From contig JACTAT010000218.1 in the NCBI GenBank assembly GCA_014526335.1, positions 124,001 to 188,000 on the forward strand: a stretch of 64,000 bases of DNA. The letters run 5' to 3'. Made by a program: the position numbers and the translations under genes. The notes under the pieces were generated by a model that saw nothing but the letters and a program-made list of their open reading frames with translations, made no database searches and was not told where the DNA came from. This stretch comes from Chrysaora quinquecirrha. Lineage: Eukaryota > Cnidaria > Scyphozoa > Semaeostomeae > Pelagiidae. This document shows, in pieces, positions 43,467 to 55,544 of this stretch (position 1 is the first letter of the stretch; every line of letters starts with the position of its first letter).

Positions 43467-46410
43467 TATGCCTTTGCAAAGGGATTTCCTTTAAAGTCGG
43501 CTGTGCAGATGATTTGCGTGAGCTCCTTCTCTTGCAGCATTTGCTAAATTGGTAAAGTTATCTCTTTGCTACAAGCTGCATTATATGGGAAGCAAACAGT
43601 GTGCTTTGGATTTCATGTCATGCAATCATGTCAGTTTGTCCTCATTGATGGGAGCATTCTGCTGACCTGTCAACTAGCCAAGAATACCTGAAGCAGTCAG
43701 TCTGTTGTGCTTGATCTGCTCACATTCATCCTTGTCTTTGCTGCTCTCAGTGTTTGGATTTCTTTCCTACTCTCTCCATGCAAGAGCCAGGGGCGTATCT
43801 ACTGGGGGTGTGGAGGGGTGTCTCACGCTCCAATATATTCAAAATATTGAGAAAATTTGGGCAAATTTTTGAAAACATCGTCTTTTAATTATGGAATTGT
43901 AAACTATTTTTTATTTCTTACAACTCATAAGAGAAAATAGCAAATAGAAATAACTGAGATATGAATTCCAGACATATGATAGTGCTTCTACCATGTCTGG
44001 TAAATAAAAGGGAGCTCAACAGATTATGTCAGAATAACTGGAACGAAAGATTGTTTATATTCCATGTCTGCTGCATGGGGTAGACCTGGTCAGTGAACAA
44101 GCCTCAAAGGCAACCGTTCTTATCTCAAAAACGAACAGCACCCTTGAGAGTGCCTATGCCTCTTTTCGGCAAGCACAAAGCAGCATGAAATTCTATCAAA
44201 AAATTGGAAGGTGTTGCTGGTGCAATGCAGCTGAAGAATCTTTCAAAAACAGGTTGGACCAGAGTCTGTAAAAGCATTCTGGATATCAACTGGAGAAGTA
44301 ATGACGGCTTTTGAAGAAATTTATTCATCAGATAGCTTTGATAATGAGTCAAGAAACAAAGCGAAAAAAAACGCTTATGTCCTAGAAACAGCCTTTGAAC
44401 CGTTCACAGATGCTTTAGACCCAACTAAGAAGCCAACAATTGAGATGTTAGAGAACTTATCCGCTCTTTGCCCGAAGAAGTTCCTTGGCCAGAAGCTCTT
44501 GCATCTGAGCTGGATCCGTTCTTTCTGTTCTGCAAGAAAGGTGGGGTGAAGATAAGAAAGCTCTTACCATTCGATCAGCAGCACAGATATCTCAAAATTC
44601 CTATACCAAGCACAATCTATTCCCCTGACAGCAAAAGCATACAAATTACTGTTTTCAGCGCCACCAAGAGTTTGTTAAAGCAAAATATAATTCAGCTGAT
44701 TAAAATTGCTGAAGAACTATGTATGAAGTCCCATGTCCAATGACAGATTAGAAGAGCTTACGATTTTTAATTGCAAGCTTGCCAGTATGTGGGTCAATGC
44801 TAAGTCACACAGAATCACTTGTAAGGTATAAATACTCTAAAGAAAAAAGAAATTATTCATTCATAGTTGCGTTTTCATAGAAGTTGTCATTTATTCAATT
44901 TTTAGGACTGTAATGGGAAACGAGAAAATTCAGGGAAAATTTATTGACCCCCCAATATTTCAAATATAAATACGCCCCTGGCAAGAACCTCATCATCATA
45001 CATCTTTTCATGGCCGTCTAAATCATTGAGAAAGTCTTGGAAGTTGTCTATGACTATCTCCTCTTGTGCCCTTCTTGTAGAACCAGGCTCTGAATACTCT
45101 GGGGGTAATAATTGTCATTAGGTAATTACAATCTATAACTTTCTTTATCTTGCTCTGGAAAAAAAGAGACTCACAGAGATCCTTGTTAGCCTTCAGGAAG
45201 GTCTTTAAGTAAATCTGCCATCTTTCGATTAGACTGACAATAATCGTACCAATTATCTCTTCCACATGAGAACTGTCTATCAAACCTGTATATCCATGGT
45301 TCAAAATGAAATCTTGATATGCAGAAACATCATGTCTGATGGACTCTATAAGCTGTTTATCACTGTCTGTGAAATGACTCTCCAGTGATAAACAGTTTAT
45401 ATCAACTTCAGGACATACCATCAGGTTAATAACATTTTGTTGAAGAAAAGTTGGTGGTGCACCTCCTTAAGCAAGAGAACATGCTATAATCTGCCCACAT
45501 GCTATAATCTGCCCACATGTCAAATATCCATTCTGTACATTTTACATTGAGTCTGCAGGTGAGCCTTCAAGAAAAATAGATTTGGCAATGTCTGGCACAA
45601 TTTGTGCAAAAAACTCCTTCGCAAGAGCACCACTGTCAATGCCACTCTCATCAACAAAGTGCAAACACACAAATGAAGACTTTTTTGCTTCTCTTCGTCT
45701 AATTACAATGAAAAACTGGTTTGTGTCATCAATCCTAATCTCAAGGCACTTTAGGAGACTTGCAATATCAGGCAAACAGCATTCATTTTTTTCCTGTGTA
45801 TCACTTTTGTCAGGAGATACATTGGTTTCAAGCATTTCTAGTTGTAACTGTCTTGCAATGGGTTCATCAATCTTCTGGAAAGGATCTCCCTCCTTACAAA
45901 AGCTCTCTATGTTTTGCACTTTGACTGATGTTACAGCTTTTTGTTCACTGAGTGGCAAAAACTCCTCTTCCAACCTGGCTCTTTTATTGACGGCAAATCC
46001 AGCATCTTCAAAATCATCGTTATTATCAATTGGTATCAAGTTCATAGATGCATAATAATCATCTTTAGTACAAAGGAACAAGCAGATTCTATCATATTCC
46101 TTCCCCTGCTTTCCTTTGAGAAAAATTCATTGTCAGGACCTGGCAAAAATTGTGCTTTGTTACCATTTTCATATAGCAGCACATATTCCAATTTCTGCTT
46201 GTAGCAGTCACTATGGAAGGCACGCCATTGTTTTACAGCATTCTCGCAAATTTGTGCATAGTTTGCAGAATTGGAAAGCATCAGGGCTATCCTCCTGCCA
46301 CGTTTGGCTTTTCACTCCACTCCACCAGCCCTGTGGATATCTGTACATCCACAATGTCTTTCATTTGCTTTCGTTTGCTCTTGGTTTTCTTGGTCACATT
46401 TCATCTCCAT
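43467..46410 (-). pseudogene. HECT-type ubiquitin ligase-like gene (G2E3-like), broken
   Basis: HECT ligases pass ubiquitin to substrates. From about 46410 down: KRGRRIALMLSNSANYAQI, FHSDCYKQKLEYVLLYENGN, then (after a frameshift near 46100) LCTKDDYYASMNLIPIDNND and the HECT N-lobe start VDESGIDSGALAKEFFAQIV. Further on come GYLTCGQIIAC (with an 18-bp duplication near 45480), GGAPPTFLQQNVINLMV and ITPRVFRAWFYKKG. After the hAT the C-lobe resumes: LTASGILGWLTGQQ-like codons with stops, then KELTQIICTADFKGNPFAKA, stop at 43467. The order fits cnidarian G2E3-like proteins. The catalytic Cys region is degraded. Confidence 0.6.
43788..44980. mobile_element. hAT-type element inserted in HECT-like coding sequence
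   Basis: Ends CAGGGGCGTATC and ATACGCCCCTG, flanked by GCAAGAGC (43780-43787) and GCAAGAAC (44981-44988), an 8-bp duplication with one change. 1193 bp. Inside, plus frames at 44300-44540 (VMTAFEEIYSSDSFDNESRN, KKNAYVLETAFEPFTDALDP) and 44468-44743 look protein-like, but I do not recognise them and see no hAT transposase signature. They may be captured or belong to a lost internal gene. Confidence 0.82.
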
Positions 46411-46469
46411 TGTGTTCCTTTTTTGTTTCTAAATTGTGCAAAGATTTGATTCCAGGCAACTGAAAATTT

Positions 46470-46820
46470 GCAGTGGAAATTTCTGGAAAGCAATAATAGA
46501 GGTCTTTGACTAAACTGATGGACAAGAAGTGCTTTTTATAGTTCTATCATGACATGAACAGTTATTAATTGCTGTGGGATATACAAACGTGGCACTTCCA
46601 TGTACTGTATATCATACAACATTGTATAAAACAGAGATCAAAGCCACAATGACATGAGCTGTGGCTATAAAGATTATGAAATATGCAACAAACGGAAGGC
46701 ACACTGGAAATAGACGTTTTATCTAGATTATTTTATCTAGTTTTGAGATAGGACAGTGATTCAATGAAAAGACCCTTTTAATTCCGCCTGTTGAAGCTAC
46801 CCGGGTGTAACTTAGAATTC
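46470..46820. other. No gene seen
   Basis: Spacer between the HECT-like relic and the second Harbinger relic. No Harbinger TIR was found here. Confidence 0.35.
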
Positions 46821-46824
46821 CCTA

Positions 46825-47280
46825 CTACCTTGCAAGCTCAGTGAGGTACAGCAGATTTATAATTACAGAGTTTCAAGAGTGAGATGAGTAATTGAACATG
46901 CCTTTGGTATTTTGGTTGCTTGTCAGAGGTTATTTTGTTGTCCCATTCATGCAACAAAACAGAACATGACTCGCTATGTCTTGACTGCCATTTGCCTATA
47001 TACTTATTTACGCCAAACAGAGAATGCAATGTATTGCCCTAAAGGATTTATTGACTAAGAATAGCAGTGGACGCTTGCAGCATGGAGAATAGAGGATGAT
47101 AGTGGCATCAGACAGCTGATGTCTTAAAAGTATTATTTCTAGAGCTAGGGCCTCACGATATGCGAAAACTGCAACAGAAATTAGGGAGCAGATACAAGAT
47201 ATGTGAACAGCGAAATTGACTCTGTTTCTTGGCAGTTAGAGCATGTGAGAAGTACTGGGAAAACATTGATTCCAAGGAGA
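46825..47280 (+). pseudogene. Second Harbinger transposase, C-terminal part
   Basis: The plus frame reads YNYRVSRVRRVIEHAFGILV, CPIHATKQNMTRYVLTAICL, RQTENAMYCPKGFID, then after lesions a frame with VSWQLEHVRSTGK. This is the C-terminal third of a PIF/Harbinger transposase (Glu in RVIEHAFG). It corresponds to residues after SRARRTIENAFG in the first copy but differs in sequence, so it is another family. The N-terminal two-thirds are missing. Confidence 0.7.
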
Positions 47281-47405
47281 ATAAATACTATTCATGGACA
47301 ATTATAGCATGTTATAACATAAGATATTATCATTATGTTAATAAAATCTATTCTTCATATGTCTTGTACTAATTTTGTTCAGCATTATTGTTTGAGGTCT
47401 GATAG

Positions 47406-48460
47406 CTATCTAGGTTCTTGAGAGATATGAGAGAAAGTATTCAAAGTAGATTGGTTAAGAGAAGTATCTGGATAGGGTGATGCAGGATGATATATATGAG
47501 CTGGAAGGTTGAAGGCAGAGGATGGGTTGATAGAGCCACAGCGATTCAAAGAAGAACTATGTTGATGGAAAGCAGCAGATTGCTGCAAAGAAGCAGACGA
47601 GTTGAGTGAACATGACCTGTTATCTTTATCTTCTTGCTGCATTTCCATTGTAAACAGCACATTTTTTATTTGATTTATTGCAATGCACTGCTCTCTATGC
47701 CCAAGTTTGTGCAATACTGGGGATACAAGCATACCAAAGAGATCAATATCATGCTTCTTGGGCTTCTCTTGTGGACCTTCAAAAGCTTTTTGAACACTAA
47801 GCTTTTCCATGTCAAGATCAGGTTTCTTTTTACCTTCTCGTACTCTACTTCAGAGAGTTGCTCCTCCCTGGTAGCCTCATTAAAAAGACTGGAATCATCA
47901 TTATCATACTCTTCACCAATTGAACCTGTATCCAGGATAGGAGTTGGACTTGGTTTTGCTTTCTCATTGCTTGGTGTTGGCAAATTTGTCTTTGTTGCTC
48001 GCAGTTTTATAAATGGTATCAAACACAGCAGAAATGAATTCTCCCTCATGAACTCTTTTGCCTTCTCTACCCTGCTGGCTGATGTTCCAGATCTTTCCAC
48101 GTTTTTTAGATCCTTTCTTATTCTACTGAATCTTTTCTTTAAATTTTAATAAATTTGCTTGGCTTTATTACCTGTATGATTAAAGCAGACAATGTAGACA
48201 GGTTAAGCATCTGTCTTGATATAAATTAAGGAATACTACGAGAGTAAGAGAGCAAGACAGTGTAGATCGAAATACAAAATACAACAATACAGCATTTCTT
48301 ACCATTTTCAATATTCAATTCTTCACCAATACTGTTCCAAGCATTTATTATCATTAATATCCTTGCAGTCTTTTTTCGTTTATCATAAACACAGGGGAAT
48401 TTTCTTACTGCTTCAGAGAGTTTTTCATTAAATAGTATGTTTTTGTTCTCCAGTTCAATA
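47406..48460 (-). pseudogene. Second Harbinger MADF-BESS protein
   Basis: Exon 1 (about 48460-48303) has SEAVRKFPCVYDKRKKTARI and LMIINAWNSIGEELNIEN with a donor GTAAGAAA, a MADF half. The exon from about 48160 continues with FSRIRKDLKNVERSGTSASR and FMRENSFLLCLIPFIKL, an acidic linker, and after a frameshift near 47780 the BESS-like block DLFGMLVSPVLHKLGHREQC with a Ser-rich tail to 47406. It is convergent with the transposase fragment, the same layout as the intact Harbinger at 6778-10642. Confidence 0.65.
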
Positions 48461-48976
48461 AAAAGAAAGAAAATTGATAAAATTTAGTCCTATTGCCTTT
48501 GATACTCACAATTTTATGATTTGAAACACAAATGGCACCTTTCCAACTATCCTTAGAAACAATTTCCAAAATTGATTCCTAAAATAATTTAGAGCAATGG
48601 ATTTGACAGCAGCAGATCACGATTACCAAGAAACAATATCAAAATTTTTCCTTTTCATTTCGGGATAATCCAACACAGTTTTATCACAAATACTGTTCAA
48701 AACAGGATTACAGTTTATGTCCTCATTATGGATTATCAAGATTACAGCTAATTATAATTGGGGTAATAGTGATAAGCCTCAAGTGGGTACCAGCCTTTAA
48801 CAGGTCAAACATCATTCAACGATGTTGAACAAAGACCCTTTATGATTTTGAACTATAAGGAAATCAAGACAATATAGGTTTTAGTCAAAAAGCAATTGAA
48901 GAATTCAACGAGGAATTCAAGAATGTTGTGAGAAAAGAAGATGACATGTATTCAACTGGGCTACCATGGAAAGAGG
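48461..48976. other. No gene seen
   Basis: AT-rich. It may include the lost end of the second Harbinger element. Confidence 0.3.
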
Positions 48977-49570
48977 GCTGGTCAAATGGTACAATTTGGG
49001 GCCTGGACCAGATTACCGAAGTCTGAAAATATAACTTAGAGGCAATATATGATTTGGGTCTATATCACAAATCTTTTCAGTGTATTGAACTGCCTTTATA
49101 TTCTGAATTGTGACATTCTATGGCCTGGCCTTTTCTGTTTATGGCAAACGGTACAATTGGGGACCTGGACCAGATTACCCCAGCCTAACAATAGAACTTA
49201 GGGGCAATATGTGATTTGGGTCTATATCGCATCTTTTTTTAGCATATAAAACTGTGCTTATGTTGTGAATTGTGACATTCTATGGCCTGGCCTTTTCTGT
49301 TGATGGCGAATGATACGATTGGGGTTCTGGACCAGATTATCCAAGTCTAAAAATAGAACTTAGGGACAATATATGATTTGGATCTATATCACATCTTTTT
49401 CAGCGTATTAAACTGCGTTTATATTGTGAATTGTGAAATTCTATGGCCTGGCCTTTCCTGTTTATGGCAAATGGTACGATTTGGGGTCTGTACCAGATTA
49501 CCCCAGTCTAAAAATAGAACGTAGGGGCAAGATATGACTTGGGTCTATATCGCATCTTTTTAAGCGTATC
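48977..49570. repeat. Four-copy tandem repeat, 162-bp period
   Basis: Homologous points CAAATGGTAC at 48983, 49145, 49307 and 49468 show a period of 162, 162 and 161 bp. Units share CTGGACCAGATTACC, ATAGAACTTAGGGGCAATAT, GATTTGGGTCTATATC and CTATGGCCTGGCC. Copies differ by 5-15% by eye. The array is satellite-like, with no ORF. Confidence 0.92.
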
Positions 49571-50500
49571 AAACTTAGTATTTTCTGAAATTTTGGTTCT
49601 TGTATCACAATTTGCACAATTGTTCTGCTTATCTACCTCACTAATAGGAAAAAATGTGTGTATGATTTGTAACATCGCCAAAAAATTGAAGGTAAATGCA
49701 ATTGCATGAGCACTTATCTAGATAGCAGAGTTGACAATGGCAATGCAATGACAATTAGCAGCAAAGATATCTACAGGGTTTTACGAGAATTTCAAGGATG
49801 AACTTAACCCTTTCACATCCGCCAACATGTTTTCTTGTTTTGATCTGAATGTCCTTGACATCCGCCAACACATTCTCGTGTTTTCCGGGTGCCTCCCATA
49901 AAAGGGCAGTAATCTAAACAAGGAATGACAGAATGGCTCTTTATTGTATAGGAAACATTTGGGCACGATAAGCTCTATCCGATTGGTTCATTTCCTCTAT
50001 ATGTTTCTATATGAAAAACTGGAGCAATACCTGCTCAAAGTTTGACAGTTGTTTGTCTGCTACTTTCAGTGCAGAAGTAATGGCCGTTAGGCCACATCGT
50101 TCCTTCGGGTTTTTAGAGCTTTGCTTTCAGTTTTTTGGGAGGATTAGCAAATACTTTTTTGATAAATTGAGGAAGAAATGCAACTAGAGTTGGTGGAGAT
50201 GTTTTTATTTGATTTTCAGGTGAGAAAGAAGGATTTGAAACTTTCATTTTGAATGTTGCTTGCAAGGCGCCTCAATGCGGGAAAAGGAAAGAACAAATAG
50301 GACCTCTAGTGAGAGTTTCGATAGAAGCAGACAAAAAAGAACTTTAGATCATAAAAAAATATTTCGGTTGTAATCTTGAAACCTTTCACAGATCAAGAAA
50401 AATTAATAGAAGGGGAGGGGACACAAAACTCATTTGAATTCAGCTTAGATTTTTCTGCATTTTGTTTAATATTTATTCAGTAAATAACTTTTAAGGTGGC
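49571..50500. other. No gene seen
   Basis: AT-rich. A short direct repeat, ACATCCGCCAACAYRTT, occurs at 49814 and 49857. Confidence 0.4.
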
Positions 50501-50547
50501 TACGAAATCTTGAATTAGTTGGTTTATTGCGGATAATATTACGAATT

Positions 50548-51180
50548 TCATTCCATAGTGTTGCACCAAAGTGCGTTATGAATCTTTTTTGAAATTTGTT
50601 CTAATAGTTGGAATGGCAAAATTGTCGTTAGAAGCCTGACGAGTAAATTTATGCCTTTGGTTTCTTTTCGTAAATAAGTTTTGAAAACATTGCAAATGGT
50701 TGCCTTTGTGAATGTCGTACATGAAAGAAGCGCAATCAAACTTAAAACAGTCCACAAATTTTAGGATACCAAATTTCTTATATATGTGATCAGCATTAGA
50801 ATCATAGTTGTCAAAGTTCATTATTCTCAGAGCTTTGTTTAGACTTTGATGAATAGTATTTGTTATAGAGGGCATCGCACAACCCCAGTTAATAAGAGCA
50901 TAGTTTACATGTGGAGCAATGATGGTGAAGTAAAGATTTGTCAGTACAGTTTGTCGTACAAAATGTCTCAGTTTCGCAAGAATACATGTGGCTTTAGCAA
51001 TTTTTTGATTCACCATTTTGATATCACATTTCCAGCTTAAATTTTTATCAATTAGTACTCCAAGATATTATACAGAGTCTTCTTCCACAATTGGTTTATT
51101 GTTTATTTATATAGAAACTGTGTGGGGCTATTTAGGAGAGGAGACAATCATGAAATTAGATTTTTCTACATTCATTGTGA
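50548..51180 (-). pseudogene. Non-LTR retrotransposon (CR1/Jockey-like) RT C-terminal fragment
   Basis: From about 51110 down: a frame with YLGVLIDKNLSWKCDIKMVN, then KIAKATCILAKLRHFVRQTV, LYFTIIAPHVNYALINWGCA, NKALRIMNFDNYDSNADHIY and KKFGILKFVDCFKFDCASFM. This is the thumb and downstream region of LINE reverse transcriptases of the CR1/Jockey group. One stop occurs before YLGV. The polymerase core is absent, as expected for a 5'-truncated copy. Confidence 0.75.
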
Positions 51181-51259
51181 ACCCTCATCACCATAATTAT
51201 GATCACATAAACACAAGTCCCTTCCCTTCAGGCCTACCCTTGAACCCCTCCTGATAATT

Positions 51260-51950
51260 TCAGGCATAAATTTATTAAGAGTATTTCAACAATTCTAATA
51301 ATCTGATAGTTGCTTCAAGAATTACACATACTTGGTAATAAGAGAGTAGCACAGCACCCTGCCCATTTTCTCTAATTTAGTACCAATAGGAAGTTTAAAA
51401 TATGTTTTAATACGATAAAGCACCTATGACATGATATGTATGCTATCTATTATAACAATTTTATGCATAATAACCAAGCTCTAACTATATTACAATCAAA
51501 TTTCAATGTTTTTTGTTTTTGTAGATTGTTGAATGAGATCCAATAGAGAAGAAGATTAAAGTACAATATGTGGGGTTTTGCTCAAAGGATGATGAGTGGC
51601 AAGATTGTCCTGGTGACAGTAGGGCTGTTATGATAATAATCCCCCTGCTTACACCTAATCCATCTTGCTTGAATGGCTGCTATTCAATTTTTTGTGATTT
51701 GCTGGCACAGAAAATCAAATTTTCCATTTTTATAATAAAGAGGGAAAAGTATTTTATTCATTCTCATAAACCAACCAAAACTACTGCCATTAATAGTTCC
51801 TTACAGTTTGATTCTTGAAAAGATGATAGTTAAATTGTAGGTCATGATGGAAAGTTTATTTCTAAAGGTCATTTAGCAGAACAAAAAGGCTTTCCATTTA
51901 CCTGCAGTCCTGTTATATGCAAGCTAAGGGTTAAACTGAAAACAATAAGG
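51260..51950. other. No gene seen
   Basis: No clear coding. The endonuclease domain expected upstream of the LINE at 51957 was not found here. Confidence 0.35.
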
Positions 51951-51956
51951 AAAGGC

Positions 51957-53811
51957 ATGTCAACACCGAAACTGGATTACAATACTTTACTAAATAATCA
52001 AACCATTCGAGAGAAATATGCCGTGGCTGTCAAAAACCGTTTCAAAATGCTTGAAAATGAAGGTAAAACGCAGTGGGAAATGTTTAAGGATGCAACAGTA
52101 ACAACAGCAAGGAAAGTTATGCCTAAACGCGAAAAGAAGGCAAAGAGTAAGTGGATGACAAATGAGATCTTGAACAGAATGCGCTCCAGGCAACAGATTT
52201 CCAACCACAAAAGTGAGGAATACAAGAAATTAGACAAAGAAATAAAGAAGAAATGCAGAGAAGCTAAACAACACTGGGTTAATGAGCAGTGCGAAGAAAT
52301 TGAAAGAATCAAAAACAAGGATCCAAGCGCAGTGCATAGGAAAATCAAAGAAATAACTGGTTTCAAAGGTTGTTATTCCACAGGATGTATAAGATCAAAA
52401 GACGGTGAAGTCATAATGGAAAAGGATAAGATATTGAAACGGTGGACAGAATACATTAGTGATCTCTTTGCAGATGACAGAGGCAACAAACCAGAGATTA
52501 GGAAAACAATGGAAGGACTAGAGATCTTAAAATCAGAAGTAAGGGCAGCATTGCAAAAGATGAAAAGGAAAAGGGCTGCAGGACTTGACGAAGTAGTCAT
52601 AGAGATGATTGTTGCTTTAGAAGACTTCGGCATAGAAAAGCTGACAGAAGTATTTAACATGGTATATGACAGCGGAGAAATCCCAGAGGACCTCAGCAAA
52701 TCATTCTTCATGGCACTCCCAAAGAGACCTGGTGCAATCGAATGTGAACTGCATAGAACGATAAGCCTAATGAGTCATGTGACAAAAATTCTTCTTCGTA
52801 TTCTGATGATGAGAGCAAGATGTAGGATAAGACCAGAGATAGGGAAGGAACAGTTTGGTTTTGTTCAAGATGCTGGTACGAGGAATGCGATCTTTGTATT
52901 AAGAATGCTATCAGAAAGAGCTATTGAGATGCAAAAAGACTTAGATATATGCTTTATTGACTACGCAAAAGCGTTCAGAAAGAGCTATTGAGATGCAAAA
53001 AGACTTAGATATATGCTTTATTGACTGCGCAAAAGCGTTCGATAAAGTGCAACACAAGAACCTCTTCAACCTGCTACAAGGCTTAGATTTAGATTGAAAA
53101 GACTTGAGGCTCCTGTGGAAGCTATACTGGGAGCAAACGGCGTGTATGCGCGTAGGTGAAGACATAAGCCAATACACCAACTTCACAAGAGGCATTCGAC
53201 AGAGATGCGTACTGAGCCCTGATCTTTTCAACTTTTACAGTGAAAATATTCTTCGAGAAATAACACCGTTGCAAGGATTAATTATTGGAGGTCACAGTGT
53301 TAACAACTTGAGATATGCAGACGAAACAGCCCTGATTGCAGAGTCAGAAGGAAAGCTGCAAGAGATATTAGACAAAATAGTACAAGTAAGTGGAAATAAT
53401 GGGCTATCTATAAACTGCAAGAAAATAGAATGCATGGTAATCAGCAAACACAAAACAGCAAAGAAATGCGAGATATCGATTGGTGATACCATAATAAAGC
53501 AGGTAGAAAAATTCAGCTATCTTGGCAGCATGATAACAGCAGATGGCAAATGTGATGTAGAAATTAGAAAGCGGATCAGAATGGCAAAAGATACATTTGC
53601 AAAATTTGGAAGCATGATAAAGAACAACAAAATTTCCATGACAACTAGGATCAGAATATTAAATTGTTATGTGTTTTCCATCCTCACATATGGTAGCGAG
53701 TGCTGGACAATGTCGAAAGATATGGAGAAGCGCATAGAAGCAGCAGAGATGTGGTTCCTTCGTAAAATGATGAGAATATCTGGGACAGAGAGGACGGACG
53801 GCAAAGACTAA
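51957..53811 (+). pseudogene. RTE-like LINE reverse transcriptase, tandem duplication
   Basis: Reverse transcriptase of a non-LTR retrotransposon. Frame 1 (51957-52991) has a Lys-rich N-terminal linker, EVRAALQKMKRKRAAGLDEV (RT motif with the K.aaG.De), ISLMSHVTKILLRILMMR and GKEQFGFVQDAGTRNAIFVL, then LDICFIDYAKAF (catalytic Asp). A 64-bp tandem duplication (52911-52974 copied at 52975-53038) shifts the frame there. Frame 2 (53104-53811) has FTRGIRQRCVLSPDLFNFYS, VNNLRYADETALIAE (normally YADD) and SYLGSMITADGKCDVEIRKR. A TGA lies near 53097. The 5' endonuclease and 3' tail are missing. Confidence 0.85.
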
Positions 53812-53869
53812 CATACATCGCCAGCATTAGTAGATGGATGAAGATAACGGAAGTAGATCTATTAGCGCA

Positions 53870-54245
53870 TGGGTGTCCGAGTACAGTGACATCATCAGGT
53901 CGCGCTATAGTGTGACGGTTTTTTTAGATCTAGCACGATGGTTTCTCCAACCTTGTTTTCAAGAGTCCCGGGAAAGGTGTTCTACTACCAATTACATCAT
54001 CGGTGATGTCATCAGGTCGCACTATAGTGCCACGGTTTTTATGGATCTTGCGTGTGGTTTCTGCAACCTCGTTTTCAAGAGTCCTGGGAAAGGTCCTAAA
54101 ATTACGTAATAATCCTGCCATCTGATTGATTAGAACTTTCCAGAAAAAAGAAAGTCCCTCACAAAACGGGAAGTCCCTGATCATTCTAACATCTTATTGG
54201 TTAGAACTTTCCAGAAAAGGGTAAAGTCCCTAATAATCCTACAAT
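53870..54245. repeat. Two short tandem duplications after the LINE
   Basis: ATCATCAGGTCGC blocks at 53891 and about 54008 define a 116-bp duplication sharing GTTTTCAAGAGTCC and GGGAAAGG. TTAGAACTTTCCAGAAAA recurs at 54130 and 54201 (71 bp). No gene. Confidence 0.65.
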
Positions 54246-54421
54246 AAGATCGGTTAATACACCTTTTCAACTAAGGGCCTCGTTTTCAAAAGAATTTAAA
54301 ATTGTGTCACAAAAGCATTTCGACGTCAGATTCAGATTCAGCACCTTCGTTTTACTGTTTAGGCAAATTTGTAAGCTTCTAGTCCTTACGATGTTTATTT
54401 GTAGGGCCTGTGCGACATGCG

Positions 54422-55212
54422 ATGCAAGCAACTCTAAGCCAGCCTACTGCCGAGTCTGAATCTAAAATTTTGTCTAGTAGACAAAATCCTGGTAGTACCT
54501 TTACAAGCCACAGCCAAGAAAAAAACACCCATGACGCAACTGAAAAAAAGAACACTGGACTCAATTGTTCATTTAATGGGTGCAACAAAAGTTTTTTCAG
54601 AAGAGATCATTTGAAGTGCCACATTGATACTGTACATGGGACACTAAAGATTTGCTGTGAACATTGTCATCGTCCTTTCAGAGACAAATCAGACCTTAAA
54701 AGACACTGCCAGAACGTGCACGGAAAAAAGGATTTTCATTGCAACACACCTGGCTGTGGCAAGATGTTCAAATCAAGTGATAGTTTGAGGAGCCACAAAG
54801 CAAGTGTCCACAAGGAAGGGCACATATTTCAGTGTGCTGTAGTTGGTTGTGATAGAGCGTTTTCCCACAAGCATCTTCTAGATGGCCACATGGTGTGCCA
54901 TACTGCAACCAAAAATTCCAAGTGCATGTATTGTAGCAAAGAATTTGCGAACAAACATAACATGGTCCGCACCAAGAGAAGTGCACAGAAAATTTGCATA
55001 AAAGCAGCAAATTGATTGGAAAGGAGAAATTTATGTGCAAGGCTGCTGGATGTGATGCTTCTTATAGCAATGCAAGAAGTCTTTGTAGACATAAAGAAGC
55101 AAAGCATGGCGACATGAGATGAAGACATGTCTGCAAAAACTGTAGAAAATCATTTTCATATGGCTCTAGTTTGTCAAGACATAATATTACCTGCATAAAA
55201 GAGACACCATAA
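54422..55212 (+). pseudogene. C2H2 zinc-finger protein gene, frameshifted
   Basis: C2H2 proteins bind nucleic acid. From ATG 54422 (MQATLSQPTAES) after an acceptor-like TTATTTGTAG: fingers CSFNGCNKSFFRRDHLKCHI, CCEHCHRPFRDKSDLKRHC, CNTPGCGKMFKSSDSLRSHK, CAVVGCDRAFSHKHLLDGHM, and CMYCSKEFANKHNM. A one-base shift near 54965 moves the frame, and further fingers (CKAAGCDASYSNARSLCRHK, CKNCRKSFSYGSSLSRHN) follow, with a TGA at about 55118. The C-x4-C spacing in several fingers resembles TFIIIA-type arrays. It is not clearly transposon-linked and may be a host gene copy. Confidence 0.72.
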
Positions 55213-55214
55213 GT

Positions 55215-55540
55215 TAAATGAACGTTTGTTTGACTTTTTGTTTGTAATTATATTGTCTGTTTACATTTGTAAACATTTCTGCTCGTTTGAATCTATACTC
55301 TTCAAGCGTTTTATTCTAAACCAAAAACAACTAATTAATTTGATGAATCACAAGATGTCGACAGTTTTAAATTGATCTTTTGTTTTGTTTATGAATCTAA
55401 ATGACAAAAGGCTACCCCTCTTTCGCTTAACTAGACTTTTCTTGATAAAGTGAAAACCATAACTCAGCATAGGATAATAGACATCTAAACAAAAACACAG
55501 ATACGAAATACTGTAGCTTAGGTTACCCATGAATCTAAGG
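55215..55540. other. Spacer after the zinc-finger gene
   Basis: AT-rich, no gene. The expected 3' LTR of the gypsy element was not found here. Confidence 0.4.
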
Positions 55541-55544
55541 TCAC

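Noticed and set aside
48977..49570. CRISPR array
   Set aside because: Units are 162-bp contiguous tandem repeats without spacers, in a eukaryotic context.
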